Below, piece after piece: positions 24,152-36,175 of a DNA stretch of 64,000 bases. This DNA comes from Chloromonas sp. AAM2 (Eukaryota; Chlorophyta; Chlorophyceae; Chlamydomonadales; Chlamydomonadaceae), in contig QAXH01001507.1 of assembly GCA_004335635.1 (NCBI GenBank), forward strand, positions 1 to 64,000, written 5' to 3'. The translations under genes were made by a program, and so were the position numbers. The notes under the pieces were generated by a model. That model was not told the DNA's origin. It searched no databases and saw nothing but the letters and a program-made list of their open reading frames with translations. How positions within the stretch are numbered: the stretch's first letter is position 1; each line of letters begins with the position of its first letter.

Positions 24152-27100
24152 ATGGCCCCTCCACCTGCCAAGCCCTTGAATGAACTGTTCTCCACCCTGC
24201 CCACAACCATCTTTGAAGTTATGTCCAAGTTAGCCATGCAGCACAACAGTGTAAATCTTGGTCAAGGTTTCCCCGATGAGGAAGGGCCTGAGAGTATGAA
24301 GAAGGTAGCCAAGCTGAGGAAACTATCAGTAGCTAGCCGACTTCCAGCCATCGCTCAAAACAATCACTCACAGCCTGCCTTCTTTTCCCGTGCATCTTCC
24401 AGGTCACTGCAACCGCAGTTATGGAATACCACAACCAGGTGAGGTTTGCAGATGCCGAGGTGAAAGATGGGAGTTTCAGATGCCCAGATGGAGGGCAGCA
24501 GAGTGGGCAGGCTGGAAATAACGTGGCCTCAGCAGCAGAGGCAGTGGCAATGCGGGAGGTATGGCTTGGTGCAGGCAGACGTGCAAGCGAACGCAGTTAA
24601 GTACGGAAGGCCAAAGCAGCAGCTGATTGTTTCAATTCTGCACCAAGCGTTTCTGCTCACAAGCAGCGGGCACTCTAGCTGGGACAGCAGAGCTGAGAAC
24701 ATGAGTGCACTCAGGCTTGTGTGACTGTCAAGGCTCGCTCGCCCTCCCACCCCGGCCCTCCACACGCAACCGTTTCACACCCTGTCAGCTCACCCTGGCC
24801 CACATGCCCCCTGCCTTCCGCCCCGCAGTATCCCAGCCTCCTGGGTGTGCCCGAGCTGAGGCAGGCAGTGGCCCGCCACAGCCAGTCCCAGCAGGACATA
24901 CCCTGCGACTGGGCCACAGAAACGCTCATCACTGTGGGCGCAACCGAGGGCATCGCAGCATGCATGCTCGGCCTCATAAACCCTGGCGACGAGGTGCGCT
25001 CTTGCCCTGTGCATCCGGGATCCCTGATGAAAACATATCTATATCCAGACCACTCGCTGGCTCGTAACCAGCACTCATCAAGTGAAATTTCAGCAGCAAG
25101 CGGCACGTCTGGTGCATGCAAGCACTGCTGCACAGTCCATCCAAAACAGTCCTATGTACTCGCGTACATATCCACACCGGGTCATCGGGTGTACAAGTGC
25201 CGGGCACACCTCACTCACTGAGCTGCTGTCCAACAGTTTTTGTGAAGGAGCCTGGGATGTGCAAAGAAATGGGGCAAGAAGGAGTGGGCTTTGTAAGCCT
25301 GCAAACATGACTAGATGTGCATGAAGGCACCGGAGGGTCAGGCTGACACTCGAGCTGCTTTAGCCACAGAGCTGCTGTCAAGTGTGTAGGGAAGCTGACC
25401 CTCATCATGGCATTTCCTAGATTAATTCCCAACAACGAAATGGATGTTGAAAGGCAAGGTGAACGGCTGCAACAGCCCCTGTCCACGTTCTGCTGTCCTA
25501 GCAGTGCGTCATCCTTTTCGAGCAATCCCTTTCCAACATAGGCAGTTATGCATCAAGACGCCGGCGTGTCGGCTGACGCTTGAGTTTCTTCAGTCACAGA
25601 GCATAAGGGAGCTTGCGTTCGTCGCTGTGCAGGTCATCATGTTCGACCCCATGTACGACTCGTACGTGGGCATGGCCAGGCGGGCGGGCGCTGTGATCCG
25701 GCCCGTGCGCCTGGCCCTGCCGGACTTCAGCGTCCCATCGGAGGCTCTGAGGGCTGCCTTCAGCAGCAGGACCAAGCTCATTGTGGTCAACACGCCACAC
25801 AATCCTAGCGGGAAGGTGAGAGCTGCTAGCAAGGAAAGGAGTGGCTGGGTGGGGGCAGGCGGGGCGCGTGGGGCCGGGACAGCAAAGGGTGCTCGTGTGC
25901 AGGGTGCAAGCAGGACAGGCGAAACATGTGTGAAAGAGATGACAGGCGTACGACCGGAAGCACAGTCTCTTGACTTGAACTCGTTCTAGTGTGGCAGCGG
26001 GGCAGTAAGCAAAAGATGACATGGCAGGGGGCACGGGTTGTGAAAGGTGGGGGAAGGAGTGGCTGTGGGAGCACTTGTTGTACCAGGGGCAGGACCGCAC
26101 GCTTTTGTAAGGTTTTAGCCCCCGGGTTGAATGCCGCCAGGTGTTGCCCGGCATTCATGTAGGGCGTAAGCAGGGCAGGTGACACATGCGTGCGAGAGAT
26201 AGCGCAGAGGAGCGGGGCAGGGCTTGCAACCGTCATAGAGTCTAGTCTGTTTGAGTGACCAGCAGGTATTCCAGTCGACTTATGTTGTGACGATGCACAA
26301 GCTGGCAGCAGTCTACCCCACGTGTCGTTTGGTGTGCGAAACGTCTGTGGGCTGCTTACCTGCTCTGCTCTCCTGTCTGGCCGGCTGCAGGTTTTCACGC
26401 GGTCCGAGCTGGAGCTGATAGCGCAGCTGTGCGTAGAGCATGACGTCATTGCCATGTGTGATGAAGTGGGTGAAGCGACCGTGAATGGAAGCAGTGCAAC
26501 CAGTATGTTTTGCAGCATTGAGCATGTGTTTACGGTTTATGTTCATGGTGACATGCTACGAGTTCGTTGACATGTGCGGAGGCCAATGCATGCTGAGCTG
26601 CCAGGCAATGCGGTGCCATAGGTGATGAGTGTCCGGGATGAGTCTGCATTGGTGCCTGGCAGCGCAGCAGCTGAACAAGACTTACTGATAATGAGTGTTG
26701 GTTCGAGGTTGCATCGGTGCCGGGCAACGCAGCAGCTTAATCAAAGTCATGCCATCATTGGCAGTTCCACCAACCACGTGTCAGCATCATCTCCATGCCT
26801 TGATTGTGGCCCCAGCTTTGCTGATGATGTTGGAGAGAGTGCTCATGTGCGTACGCGAGTATGTTGATTTGCAATGCGAGTACATTGATGTTGTGCATGG
26901 AGCTTGAACCATCTTCTGTCCGACTTGTAAGACGACATAGATGAAAAAAGACACCCACCCACCCACCCACTCACTGACTCACTCACTGACTCACTCACTC
27001 ACTCACACAGGTGTATGAGCACCTTGTATTCAACGGGGCGCGGCATGTGAGCCTGCGGTCGCTGCCGGGCATGCGGGACCGGGCCATCAGGCTGGGCTCA

Positions 27101-29788
27101 GCGGGCAAGACCTTCAGCTTCACGGCTTGGAAGGTGCGCAGGGCCGGGCAAGGGCTGGAGGCACTAATTGTTTTAATGTTTGGATCATTAGCAGCAAGCC
27201 AGCTTCGGTTTGTTCTGCAGCAAGCGCCACTCCACTACACAGGCTGGCTTGCGTTGCCCATCACGAGTACTGTAAGTTTCGAAACTCCTCAGCCGGGCGA
27301 ATAATGACATGTACTAACCGCAGATCCCGCACCCGTGCATGTCAATTGATTATATTTTGTGCAGGCGTCATCCAAACGCAAAAACAAAGCGGGAAAACGT
27401 GTAAAATATGCGAAAAAGGACGGAAAAAGGTGTTGAAAGCGAATAAACATACTGAAGTTCCTCGCAAACTTGCCGCAGAAGGCCACACATGGGGTTTTGG
27501 ATCCCGCATCCCGCCAACAGTTGACATTTATTGCGGGATGAGTTTTAAAACTTACGGTAGTCAGCAACCCACAAACACAGCTGCAATTAACAGCACCTTT
27601 GGTAGGCACCTTTGGTAGTGTTTGGCTCAGCAGCAACGCACCTTCATTTCGTTTCAGTGCAGGCTTGCCTGGGAATAGCTCGCTGCTCTGGGAGTACCTA
27701 GCTCGTTTTGTCACAAGCATGCAAGCAAGCAACAACCACACAATCCCCCTTGCCCCCGCTGAGCAGTCCTCCCTGGACTGAAGGCCATGTAAACAACAAC
27801 AACCACACAAGCGGTCAAAGCTTGTCTGCAATTGCTTTCTGGCGTCTATCCACGTGGGAGGGTGAGAGGGTCAGGCTTATGAACTGTTTTGTTTTGAATA
27901 CCATCTGTCAGCAGGTGGGTTGGATGTCTGGTCCAGCGGCTCTGCTGGCACCTGTCATCAAGGCCCACCAGTTCATGGTCTTCACGGTCCCATCAAACCT
28001 CCAGCGAGCAGTAGCTTTCGGGCTGGACAACGAATCAAGCTTCTACCTGTAAGTTTGCGGAGTATGCGATTTGCAAGATACCTAATGCCTTCGCTAATTT
28101 TGCGTAGTCCAGCCAGTGTACCCTGGTGTCACCTGCCGTTGCTGGACGAACGTCCACTCATCCCATACCGATCATGCACTGCACCGCCACGCCCAAATTG
28201 GCCACAAAATCGCATCATCAATAGCTCAAGAACCGGACAAATCCAGGGCATTGTGTGTTCCTTGTGTACAACAATGCCCGGCATGCCTGTTGCAAAATGC
28301 GCCCTTTTATTGGGTGGCAGCTGGCTTAGAAACCGAGCACTACACCTGATCTCATTGTATCATCCCATTGTGTCAAGCTGATAGGATGGCAGCGTGCGCA
28401 GTCCGCTGAGTCCATCAATGAGTGAGCCATGGTCCCCTAAGTCATCCACTGTGCACACACCAGCTAGTCCCGTGACACGAGCCCAAGACTGTCCTTGAGC
28501 GTGCACGTGTGCAGTGGGCTGGGCCCCGAGTTGGCCCGCAAGCGCGCCCTGCTTGAGCCCGCGCTTGTTGCCCTAGGCTTCAAGGTGCTGCCCGGACATG
28601 GGGCATACTTCCTGGTGGCGGACGTCAGGTGAGGGGGGGGAAGGGGGGGGAGGGGTGCAGGACCGGGTGCATGTTAGGCTGGAGAGGCTGCGACATCTGC
28701 TAGTGGGATGCAGCAGTACAGTGCAGCGGAGTGCAGACATGCTTGACTTAAAGCAGCACAGACACTTGAAGCAGCAGAGTCACTTGAAGCAGCACAGTGT
28801 GGCAACATCCCTTCATAGTGTCGCAGCTGCGCCTGATTGCATGCCACTCAGTTGCATGCTGGTGGTGTGTGTCGTTTTGTGTCAAGAGAGCTTCTTCAAG
28901 CTATAGGATGGAAAATCAAATCTCAGAAGCGCATCTGTAAACCAGCCCCCACCACAAGGGCTGCCGGGCCTCCCGCTTTTTCCATTTGAATGCGTGGTAC
29001 ACAGTGCCTTCTTGCACGAGGGCGAGGACGATGCCGTGTTCTGCAAGCGCCTCACCGTGGAGGGAGGAGTCACACTCATACCAGTGAGTGTCACACTTCT
29101 TTACACTTGCATGGTGGCATCAGCGTCTCAAAAGTGCACAGCAAAATCAACACCCTGAAGCACAAGGAGCCAAATCACGTTCATCACTTTGAGAACATAG
29201 ACCATAGATATCAACCAGTTTTATCACTTTGATCACTTTGCAAGTCAGACTTGGGATTCTGATATCGGTCAGTAGCTGAGTATGGCCAATGCCACTTTGC
29301 AATCGAATTACAAGCCATGCCTGTGCATACGTTTCTTCAGTGTCTATTGCTGCCGAGTTTGGCCGCTAAGGAGGTCTAAAGATTATGCGTGCAAATGGTC
29401 ACAGCTCACTGCAAGTTCTGGCAGGCAGGTTCACCTGCCCATGTGTTGCCATCAAGATGTGCCCACATGCGTGTGGCATGTACGAGTGGTTGGGCTTTGG
29501 AGTCTTGATTGGGCCAGTACCTTAGTGTGCTCGATGCCACTTCAATGGCCAATGCTTGTGCACTTGTGTTATATTTGGCAGGGCTCTGGTACAACAAGTT
29601 CTGGCAGGCAGGTCCACCTGTCGATGTGTTTGCCTTCGTGCTCATGGTTGCAGATCTCAGGCTTCTATGTGGGTGAGGACCCTCCCAAGCACCTCGTTCG
29701 GTTTGCCTACTGCAAGGAGGACGCCAAGCTCCTGGCAGCCATCGAACGATTGAAGTCATACTTGCAACCCAAGCCTAGCAATCAGTAA
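24152..29788 (+). CDS. PLP-dependent aminotransferase, kynurenine/glutamine transaminase type
   Basis: Fold-type I class I/II aminotransferase, closest in motifs to kynurenine aminotransferase / glutamine-phenylpyruvate transaminase. Exons: 24152-24304, 24403-24438, 24829-24993, 25633-25815, 26391-26465, 27011-27133, 27915-28048, 28515-28628, 29005-29083, 29654-29788; all phases agree, about 398 residues. Landmarks: VNLGQGFPDEEGP near the N-terminus, YPSLLGVPELRQAVA, VGATEGIAA, MFDPMYDSYVGM, VVNTPHNPSGK, MCDEVYEHLVF, then SAGKTFSFTAWKVGW with the PLP lysine at about Lys237, the GHGAYFLVADVS block and LVRFAYCKED with the carboxylate-binding arginine. The usual TGWK after the lysine reads TAWK here. 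No clear transit peptide precedes MAPPPAKPLN, so a cytosolic location is likely. TGTAA occurs at 29916-29920, 128 bases past the stop. Exact amino-acid substrate is not readable. Confidence 0.94.
26946..27010. repeat. (CACC)n/(CTCA)n microsatellite at a splice acceptor
   Basis: About 60 bases of CCCA and CTCA/CTGA units run directly into the acceptor of the aminotransferase exon at 27011 and serve as its pyrimidine-containing tract. Confidence 0.85.
28629..28660. repeat. G-rich tract at a donor
   Basis: Immediately after the GT donor of the exon ending at 28628 there is a run of G tracts of 4 to 8 bases, able in principle to form a G-quadruplex in the transcript. Confidence 0.6.
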
Positions 29789-29928
29789 CTCGCGGAAGCT
29801 GCTTCTATGATCTCTGCTCGCCCTCACAAACACAACCCCTTCAAGTGCTTTAACAAAAAGAGTTTGCCGGTTCTGGGACAATATCTGGGAATATCACCAG
29901 GCACCAGTGTGGTGTTGTAAAGTGTGGG
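29789..29928. other. 3' flank of aminotransferase gene
   Basis: Short 3' region holding dispersed repeat copy E (29862-29882, inverted) and the candidate polyadenylation signal TGTAA at 29916-29920. Confidence 0.5.
29862..29882 (-). repeat. dispersed repeat, copy E
   Basis: Minus-strand reading TTGTCCCAGAACCGGCAAAC followed by TCTTTTT. It forms an inverted pair with copy F at 30271-30291, the GGCAAAC ends facing outward on both sides of the methyltransferase fragment. Confidence 0.75.
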
Positions 29929-30186
29929 ATGATAGATTTGCTTGTTGGTGGGTTTCCATGCGTGGGATTCTCCTCGCTTGGCAAGAAAGAGGGCTTCAAA
30001 GAAGCCCAGAGTGGGCTGTTCAGTCACATGCTCAGGTTGGTGGACGAGCTGATGCCTGCATTGGTGTTCGTGGACAATGTGTCAGCCATCCTGAAGCTGG
30101 GCATGTCACACAAAGCACATGAGCTCTTTCACAAGCGTGGGTATGAGCTGAGGTGGTGCCTGGTCGCTGCCAAGGATGTTGGCAGT
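29929..30186 (+). pseudogene. cytosine-5 DNA methyltransferase fragment
   Basis: About 85 residues match the central part of C5 DNA methyltransferases: MIDLLVGGFPCVGFSSLG (motif IV, catalytic Cys after Pro), KKEGF, SGLFSHMLRLVDEL, LVFVDNV (motif VI) and HKRGYELRWCLVAAKDVG (motif VIII region). The SAM-binding motif I, the target-recognition domain and motifs IX-X are absent, and I found no flanking exons supplying them. Motif IV reads PCV where PCQ is usual; motif VI reads DNV where ENV carries the catalytic Glu. The frame runs on to 30324 through repeat copy F, so the predicted ORF is a chimera. Inverted repeat copies stand on both sides (29862-29882, 30271-30291). Best read as a displaced or captured fragment; a real gene with unrecognised exons is less likely. 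Confidence 0.65.
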
Positions 30187-30270
30187 TGTCGCATAATGCA
30201 TTCAAGTTATGATGTCTCGCAACGGGCCTATTCAGCAGGTCCTACACTGGTTCCAGTGCAGTTCTTGGGA

Positions 30271-30291
30271 ACTGTCCCAGAACTGGCAAAC
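30271..30291 (+). repeat. dispersed repeat, copy F
   Basis: Reads CTGTCCCAGAACTGGCAAAC then ATCTT. A further partial match, TTTGCAAACTTCTTTTT, follows at about 30332-30348. Confidence 0.75.
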
Positions 30292-30324
30292 ATCTTACAC
30301 CATGATCTTACACTCTCATTATGA

Positions 30325-31212
30325 TGTCTTGTTTGCAAACTTCTTTTTATGGTGTCTCGTGTTGCAGCAAACGGCAGGTTTATCATTAAATATCACTGAA
30401 ATCGTTTGGTATCCGACAGGCATGTCGCGGTAGGTGGCACAACCTGTGCGGCCAAGTGTGAATTAATGGCTTTGACAAGCCGTTGCAGTTGCTATGGAAT
30501 GGATACGTGTTTGTCACTTGTGTGACCACACCACTGGTTCGGCCAGCTGACTTGCATATCGTTCCCTATGACTCGTACGCATATCGTTCTCTACGACTGG
30601 TGGGGATCGGTCGTTCCAAGAGATGATCAAGCTTGCTTGCCAGGCAAAGGTCGCTCCTCAACAGCGATGCTGCTGCTAGGTCCATCCAAGTCATTTCATC
30701 ATTACGTAAAGGAGCAAACACCAGTCTGTTTTCTCCTATTTCAGCAGAAATATATTCAGCACGTGTCTATTGGTGCTGGCAAGGCTTTCAGGCGATCAAT
30801 TGATGCCAATTACATTTCGCAGTCCCATGCATTCCACCGAGCATGGTAGTGCCTCAGCCTGAATTGTTGCTGTTGTTGTTGCTGAGACTGAAGGTGGTGT
30901 CAGGCGCTCGCATCCTGGAGCATCCAGCATCCATAAATGATACATCTCATTCAGGTGGCTAGACAAGGCGGAAGCATCGCCACATAGCACCGGTTGAGCT
31001 GCACACATGAGTAGTCAGACAGAACCAGCCTGCAACTGATGCACAAAAGGGCTCGCCGCGCGCTAGCCCTCTAGTTCATAACCAACCGAAACTGCCAACC
31101 GATCCTACTTGACGGCTTTCAGCTTTCTGTTCCCAACTCCCTGTACATGTTCATATGCTTGTCAAGCCAGGCATGGCTTTCCCATATGCATTCCATCATG
31201 GCGTGTGACAGC
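30325..31212. other. spacer
   Basis: No supported gene. An open frame at 30568-30849 has no recognised match. It includes the 3' flank of the first DIP13/SSNA1 gene, which is transcribed towards it. Confidence 0.45.
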
Positions 31213-32214
31213 TCAAGAGCTGGCTGTCCGCTTCTTCTGCATGTTAACCGCCTCCCTCTTGAGCACTGTGAGCAGTGTCTGTGAGCTCTCCAATATCTTG
31301 AGGTAGGCAGCCTCGGTCTCCTGGATCACCTTGTCGTACTCATTGCGAGTTTCACTCTGTGCAGGAAAAGGGAAGGGGCAGGTGGAGGGCCAGCTCAATG
31401 AAGGCGATTAAGATGGATGGTACTGTATGAAGAAAACCACTCATGGGCGAAGGCGCCACTAAACACTGAGACAGGTGAAAGAATCAGCGGCAACTGAGTT
31501 CAACAACTCCATGGCATGCGAGGCTGCGGCTTTCAATGGCACATTCATGTACACTCGGAGTCAGCTATTACAGCGCCCAGATACGGTGCTGGCAGTGCAT
31601 TGGCTGTGACTGGCGAGCCGTGTGCTGCAGGTGTAGAACTGCCCACCTTGCGGCCTTGACCTTGCATGAACATAAGACGAGCCTTAACATGTGACTGTGG
31701 CCTCAGGCGAGGCTCATGCACCTAGGTCTGGAACTGCCCACTTTGTTCATTGCAAACACACCTTACGTGCGATGGAGTCGTTCACTTGAGCCAGCCGCTT
31801 TGTCAGAATTTGCAACTGCAAAGTAAGGTGCAGCAGCAGGCCCTTGTTGTGCACATGTTGTGCATAAGCGACATGTGTAGCATCAGCAAAGCTTCTCTGT
31901 CATGTGGCAACATCATGCATGTCGACCTCAGAACTGAGGTTGTTTGCTTATGCGCTTATGCTCAAAGACGCGTCATGGCAACTTACGTCCTGCTGAATTT
32001 TGCTCTTCTCTGCCTCGTCCTCCCGCAATTGCTTGGTGATTTCTTCCCTCTTCTCTCGCAGGTCGTCAGTGCCTGCACAGGCGATACACAATCTTTCGTG
32101 CGAGTTGTCCTGCAACTGGTCAGGCGACAGTGCGATGTATCTTGTGTTTGGATCTCGCGCACATTTCACAAGCTCGTTGTTGTGGCTCTGCAAGGCGGCT
32201 CCCTGCGTTGCCAT
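31213..32214 (-). CDS. SSNA1: DIP13/SSNA1-like coiled-coil protein, copy 1
   Basis: Homologue of Sjogren syndrome nuclear autoantigen 1 (NA14), called DIP13 in Chlamydomonas, a small microtubule-associated coiled coil at basal bodies, centrioles and flagella. Minus-strand exons: 32214-32163, 32072-31987, 31815-31762, 31356-31213, phases agreeing, 111 residues (human about 119). Conserved blocks: [47 protein letters not shown], and the near-invariant [17 protein letters not shown] with VLKREA. Almost the whole chain is predicted helical, charged and heptad-like. It differs from the second copy (33068-33977) at only three residues (Thr/Ile after Cys18, Ser/Gly, Met/Ile). Introns differ far more than exons. 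Confidence 0.94.
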
Positions 32215-33067
32215 CGAAGGGCCTTAGAAACCCGGCGAAGAGATCAAAAATGTCGTGAAGTCGCTTAGAGAGATGCCTTGTGAACTCTAAGAGAAACTGG
32301 GCTAATGGGCAAATGGCTTTTGTAATCTGTTGGGCAAGGTAACGGCAAACTGCGTTACGAGCCCTAGCACTCTAGATTGGGTCAATACTGTACTCAGTTA
32401 AACCTAACAATTTGACTCTCTCTATCAGCTAAGCCCTTGTCCTTTCTCTTAAAGCGATCAAGCTGGGTGCTGCGAGTCAGGCTCACAGCCTCGTGCGTGC
32501 TGGCACATTGTGGTCATTGGATGGTGCCGAGAAGGCTTGTTTTACAGAAAGAAACCCAGCAGGTGCCACCATGGCCAAAGTTGAAACAAGCCTGCCACCA
32601 CAAGTAGCTGCCATAACATGATTGAATGAATCCTACACATTAGTCAAGCCATCAAGTCATGAAGCCAAGGGTAAGAAACACATCACCATGGTGTGCAAGC
32701 TACAGCACATGCTGCAGTGGCCGCCATCACACATTCGAAGGCACACATGGTTTCGTTGTCAGATGTCACCGTGACATGCCAAGAAACCAGCCAAAAACAG
32801 ACTCCTCTGTGCACAAGCGCAGCAGCCTTGAAGCACATGGTTCGGCGTTGTCAGGGTGATAATGAGGGGCATTTTTTGGCTGACAGGCAAGGTTGTGCTT
32901 GCACGCAGAAGCGCCTCTGGGCGCATGCACGGTCAACTCGACTGTCCAGGCATTGTAGCTGAGCGCACAGCTGTCCAGGTATTGCAGCGAGCTGCTGCAC
33001 ATGAACTCTTCCAAAACACAGCAACTGTCGGATCACAAGCTAATCACCCAGTTTGCCACAAGTGACA
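32215..33067. other. spacer between the two DIP13/SSNA1 genes
   Basis: About 850 bases holding the 5' flank of copy 1 and the 3' flank of copy 2. No coding exon is supported. Confidence 0.5.
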
Positions 33068-33977
33068 TTACGAGCTGGCTGTTCGCTTTTTCTGTATGTT
33101 TACTGCCTCCCTCTTGAGCACTGTGAGCAGTGTCTGTGAGCTCTCCAATATCTTGAGGTAGGCAGCCTCAGTCTCCTGGATCACCTTGTCGTACTCATTG
33201 CGAGTTTCACTCTGTGCAGGAAAAAGTGAGGGGCAGGTGGAGGGCCAGCTCAATGAAGGCCTCAGACAGCGAGATGGAAACCTTGATGTGACGGCAGACA
33301 CTGTCGGATAGAACCGTCTGTAGCACGCTCAGAAGACACATGCTGACAGCAACTGCAGCAACCAAGGATGCTTGGCAGCGTCTCTCATGTGAAGCCGTGT
33401 GTGTACAATGGTCAATGGAGATGCGACATTGACGGCATCTGCCATGAGTAGAAGTTGATTGCTCGGTCCTTGGCGGACGTGGTGACTGTGGCTGTTGTCT
33501 GTTGCAGGTAGCATTGCCTAATTCACATACCTTGCGTGCAATTGAATCGTTCACTTGGGCTAGGCGCTTGGTCAGTATTTGCAACTGCACACAGCGACAA
33601 CATAGCGTCTTGTAGCTGGTAGGCAAGAGCGCACGTATCGTGAGCAGGAAAGCCATGCGTGTATTGCTTGCAGATGAATCTCAGGCAATGGACTGCCTGC
33701 GCATGTGCATGCATGTGCTGTCATGCGATTGCTGCATGATGAAGTTGTCCACTCACATCCTGCTGAATCTTGCCCTTCTCAGCCTCGTCCTCTCGCAATT
33801 GTTTGGTGATCTCCTCTCTTTTCTCTCGGAGGTCGTCGATACCTGCACATGCACAGGTGCACACCTTGGCTGTCGCATGCAGAGTTTTCGGCCTTGGAAG
33901 CACGCGCACGTTGAGCGTTCCTTACATTTTACGAGCTCGTTGTTATGGCTCTGAAGCGCAGCGCCCTGTGTGGCCAT
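33068..33977 (-). CDS. SSNA1: DIP13/SSNA1-like coiled-coil protein, copy 2
   Basis: Tandem duplicate of the gene at 31213-32214, same strand. Minus-strand exons: 33977-33926, 33842-33757, 33584-33531, 33211-33068; exon lengths (52, 86, 54, 144) are identical to copy 1 and give 111 residues. It reads KCIDDL as in most homologues, where copy 1 has KCTDDL. Splice sites are stronger than in copy 1 (GTAAGG and GTGAGT donors, against GTGCGC in copy 1's first intron), which suggests this is the better-preserved copy. A stretch just upstream of the last exon (around 33212-33260) remains clearly similar to the corresponding intron of copy 1. Confidence 0.94.
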
Positions 33978-36175
33978 GGCTGAAGCGGACGCTTAACCTT
34001 GTACGGAGGGCGGGCCGGCAAGGCAAGTGCTGGACGCGCTCAGAACTAAAAGTGTGTACGTTTGCTTGCTGACGCTGTGCGTCTTTGTGTCCTTGCTGGC
34101 CCAGGAATAATACGGGGCTGTTGTCGATTGATAACGCGAGAAGGTGAGCTTCACGGCTCAGCAAAACGCGACCTCTTTTGCACAATTGAATTGGATATGT
34201 GCACGCGACCCAGCTGCCTGTCCAACGACATACACAAACTTGCCCTGTGCACGTGCCCACTCAAAAGTGACGCGGGGTGGTTGGTGGGCAACTGGATTCC
34301 ATGCAAGTAAAAGATTCAAGGACGCGTTATGCCTATTGCCACCCGGGTGTCTCAGGTGTGTGTGAGTGTGCCTGGGTACTGCGAAGTTTAGTGAGCCAGA
34401 GTCATTTTGAGACCCAGCAACAGCCAAGTTTTGGGTGCATGTGGCCAAGCAGATGTGCGCACACTCAGCAACTGCCAGCCAGAGACGCTCTACAGCTGGA
34501 GCTGAATTGTTGCAGTGCCAGTCTAGGAACCAGCTGCTCTCTAATACTGATGCCAGCATACGTCCACAGATATTGATGCTGAAGAGCCGACCTTGAGACT
34601 GTAGACCATGGGCATGTCACTTGTTCTAAGTGCACGAATGGCCCATGGGTTTCTTTATATAAACCGAACTCAATCATGCAGAAGTAGCACTGCTGGGGCG
34701 CTGACAGGTGCTGCGGCCCTAATGTGGGGGGTTACAAGCTGTTTGGACAACAGGCCTGTGAAGAGCAAGTTGTCCAAGTGAACGAGCCAGCGGGGAGAGT
34801 GCAAGCAGTGCCACTGACGTCGATGATTGTAACAAACCTTTTGGGTCCATGCGCACGCAAATCTGTGCTGAGCAGGACCTTGTGTCATCCTCGGCCCAAG
34901 TCAATGCAGTCAGCAGCTCAAGCCTTGAAGGGCTGATGCCTCAACGTGCTTAGCAAGGTTACATGGTTAGTGGGGTGAGTGGGAAATAATACTGCACACA
35001 CCTGGTGCTCAAGCCAAGTGCCAGACTCAAACAACGCACGCTAATCTAAGCCACTCATATGTTAGCTGGGAACCAAAAACAATTACGGTATGCGATTGAG
35101 TTTTATGTGAAAGGGCCGCGCCTCCCAAATGCAAGCCCTCTCTCACTCCCGCCCGCGCATGAACAGGGAGGAGGAAGGAGAAAGGCTAGGTTCAAGGAAA
35201 CAGTTGGTCCTGGCAAGTCATGGCCATGACAAGTTTGACACACACGTGCAATTAAGCACACCAACGTAAGCAAGGCCACACACACACACACACACACACA
35301 CCCCTGAAGTGTTGGAGGGCCTGCAGCGCATGCAAGCATGCCACTGCCCACAGCTGGACGTAAGCAAGGATCACACAAGGTCCGGGTATGAATAGCATCT
35401 AACCCAGAGCCATGGTGGCCTCAGCATACGCCCAGGCAGACCTCAGCAGCTGGCCAGGGGTGAATCGGTGCAGAAGTCATTGCCTGAGGCGTCCAATAAT
35501 AAGTCAGACCCGTGGTTTGAGTCTGCTGGCAACACCCGCCTTTTCTGTGCCTCTGACACGCCTTTCTCGTAGGCCAGATCTCAGTAGACCTTGTCTGTTT
35601 CCAAGGTTATCCTGTTTACCTGTGAATCTGGCACTACGAGCTTCTAGCAAATAGATGCACGTACTGCTTTGGTCGGCAGCGGTCCTGCATACTCTACGTG
35701 CCTCTCTTGATCACAGCAAGTCCGCTGCTCCATCTGTATCTCTGAGGATGCAGTACGACAAGTACAATAGCCATAGCGCGACCCAAGCTTCATGTATGCG
35801 TGGGAACCTGTCTCTTGCGCGGCGCCAGCTGTGTGTTCGATCCCGGAATATGAACGTCCGACTAATGAATGTGGCAACAGCCAATGCCCCTGCCACAGGA
35901 CTGGCCCTGCACCAGCAGGCAAGAATGGAGCTGTACTTCAGAGAACACGTTTTGATGCGACGCCCCAACTGCATTGCCATCAAGATCAAACTGTGTGTGC
36001 GGCCATGTGTTTATAGACCAGCAATGTTTTTTCGTGTCACTCAGGAATGCCAATAACGAGTGTCACATGCTCAGCACATCCATGCAAATGTCGCGTGCTG
36101 GCTGCATGCCAATGGCAAGACCCAACTGCGCATGTATTCATTTAGTGCCATGCAGGTGTTGTATTTACTCCTTAC
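33978..36175. other. long spacer
   Basis: About 2.2 kb without a supported gene. It holds the upstream region of DIP13/SSNA1 copy 2, an AT-rich TTTATATAAA box at about 34655-34667 and a CA microsatellite at 35276-35301. Open frames near 35412-36056 on both strands overlap each other and show no family features. The 3' end of the LITAF-like gene may extend in here. Confidence 0.45.
35276..35301. repeat. (CA)n microsatellite
   Basis: About 12 CA units in a spacer. Confidence 0.9.

Noticed and set aside
30187..30324. Continuation of the methyltransferase frame
   Set aside because: It reads through the dispersed repeat (GTVPELANI) and lacks motifs IX-X, so it is not treated as methyltransferase sequence.
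35412..36056. Overlapping open frames on both strands
   Set aside because: They shadow one another, have no recognisable motifs and no consistent splice partners.
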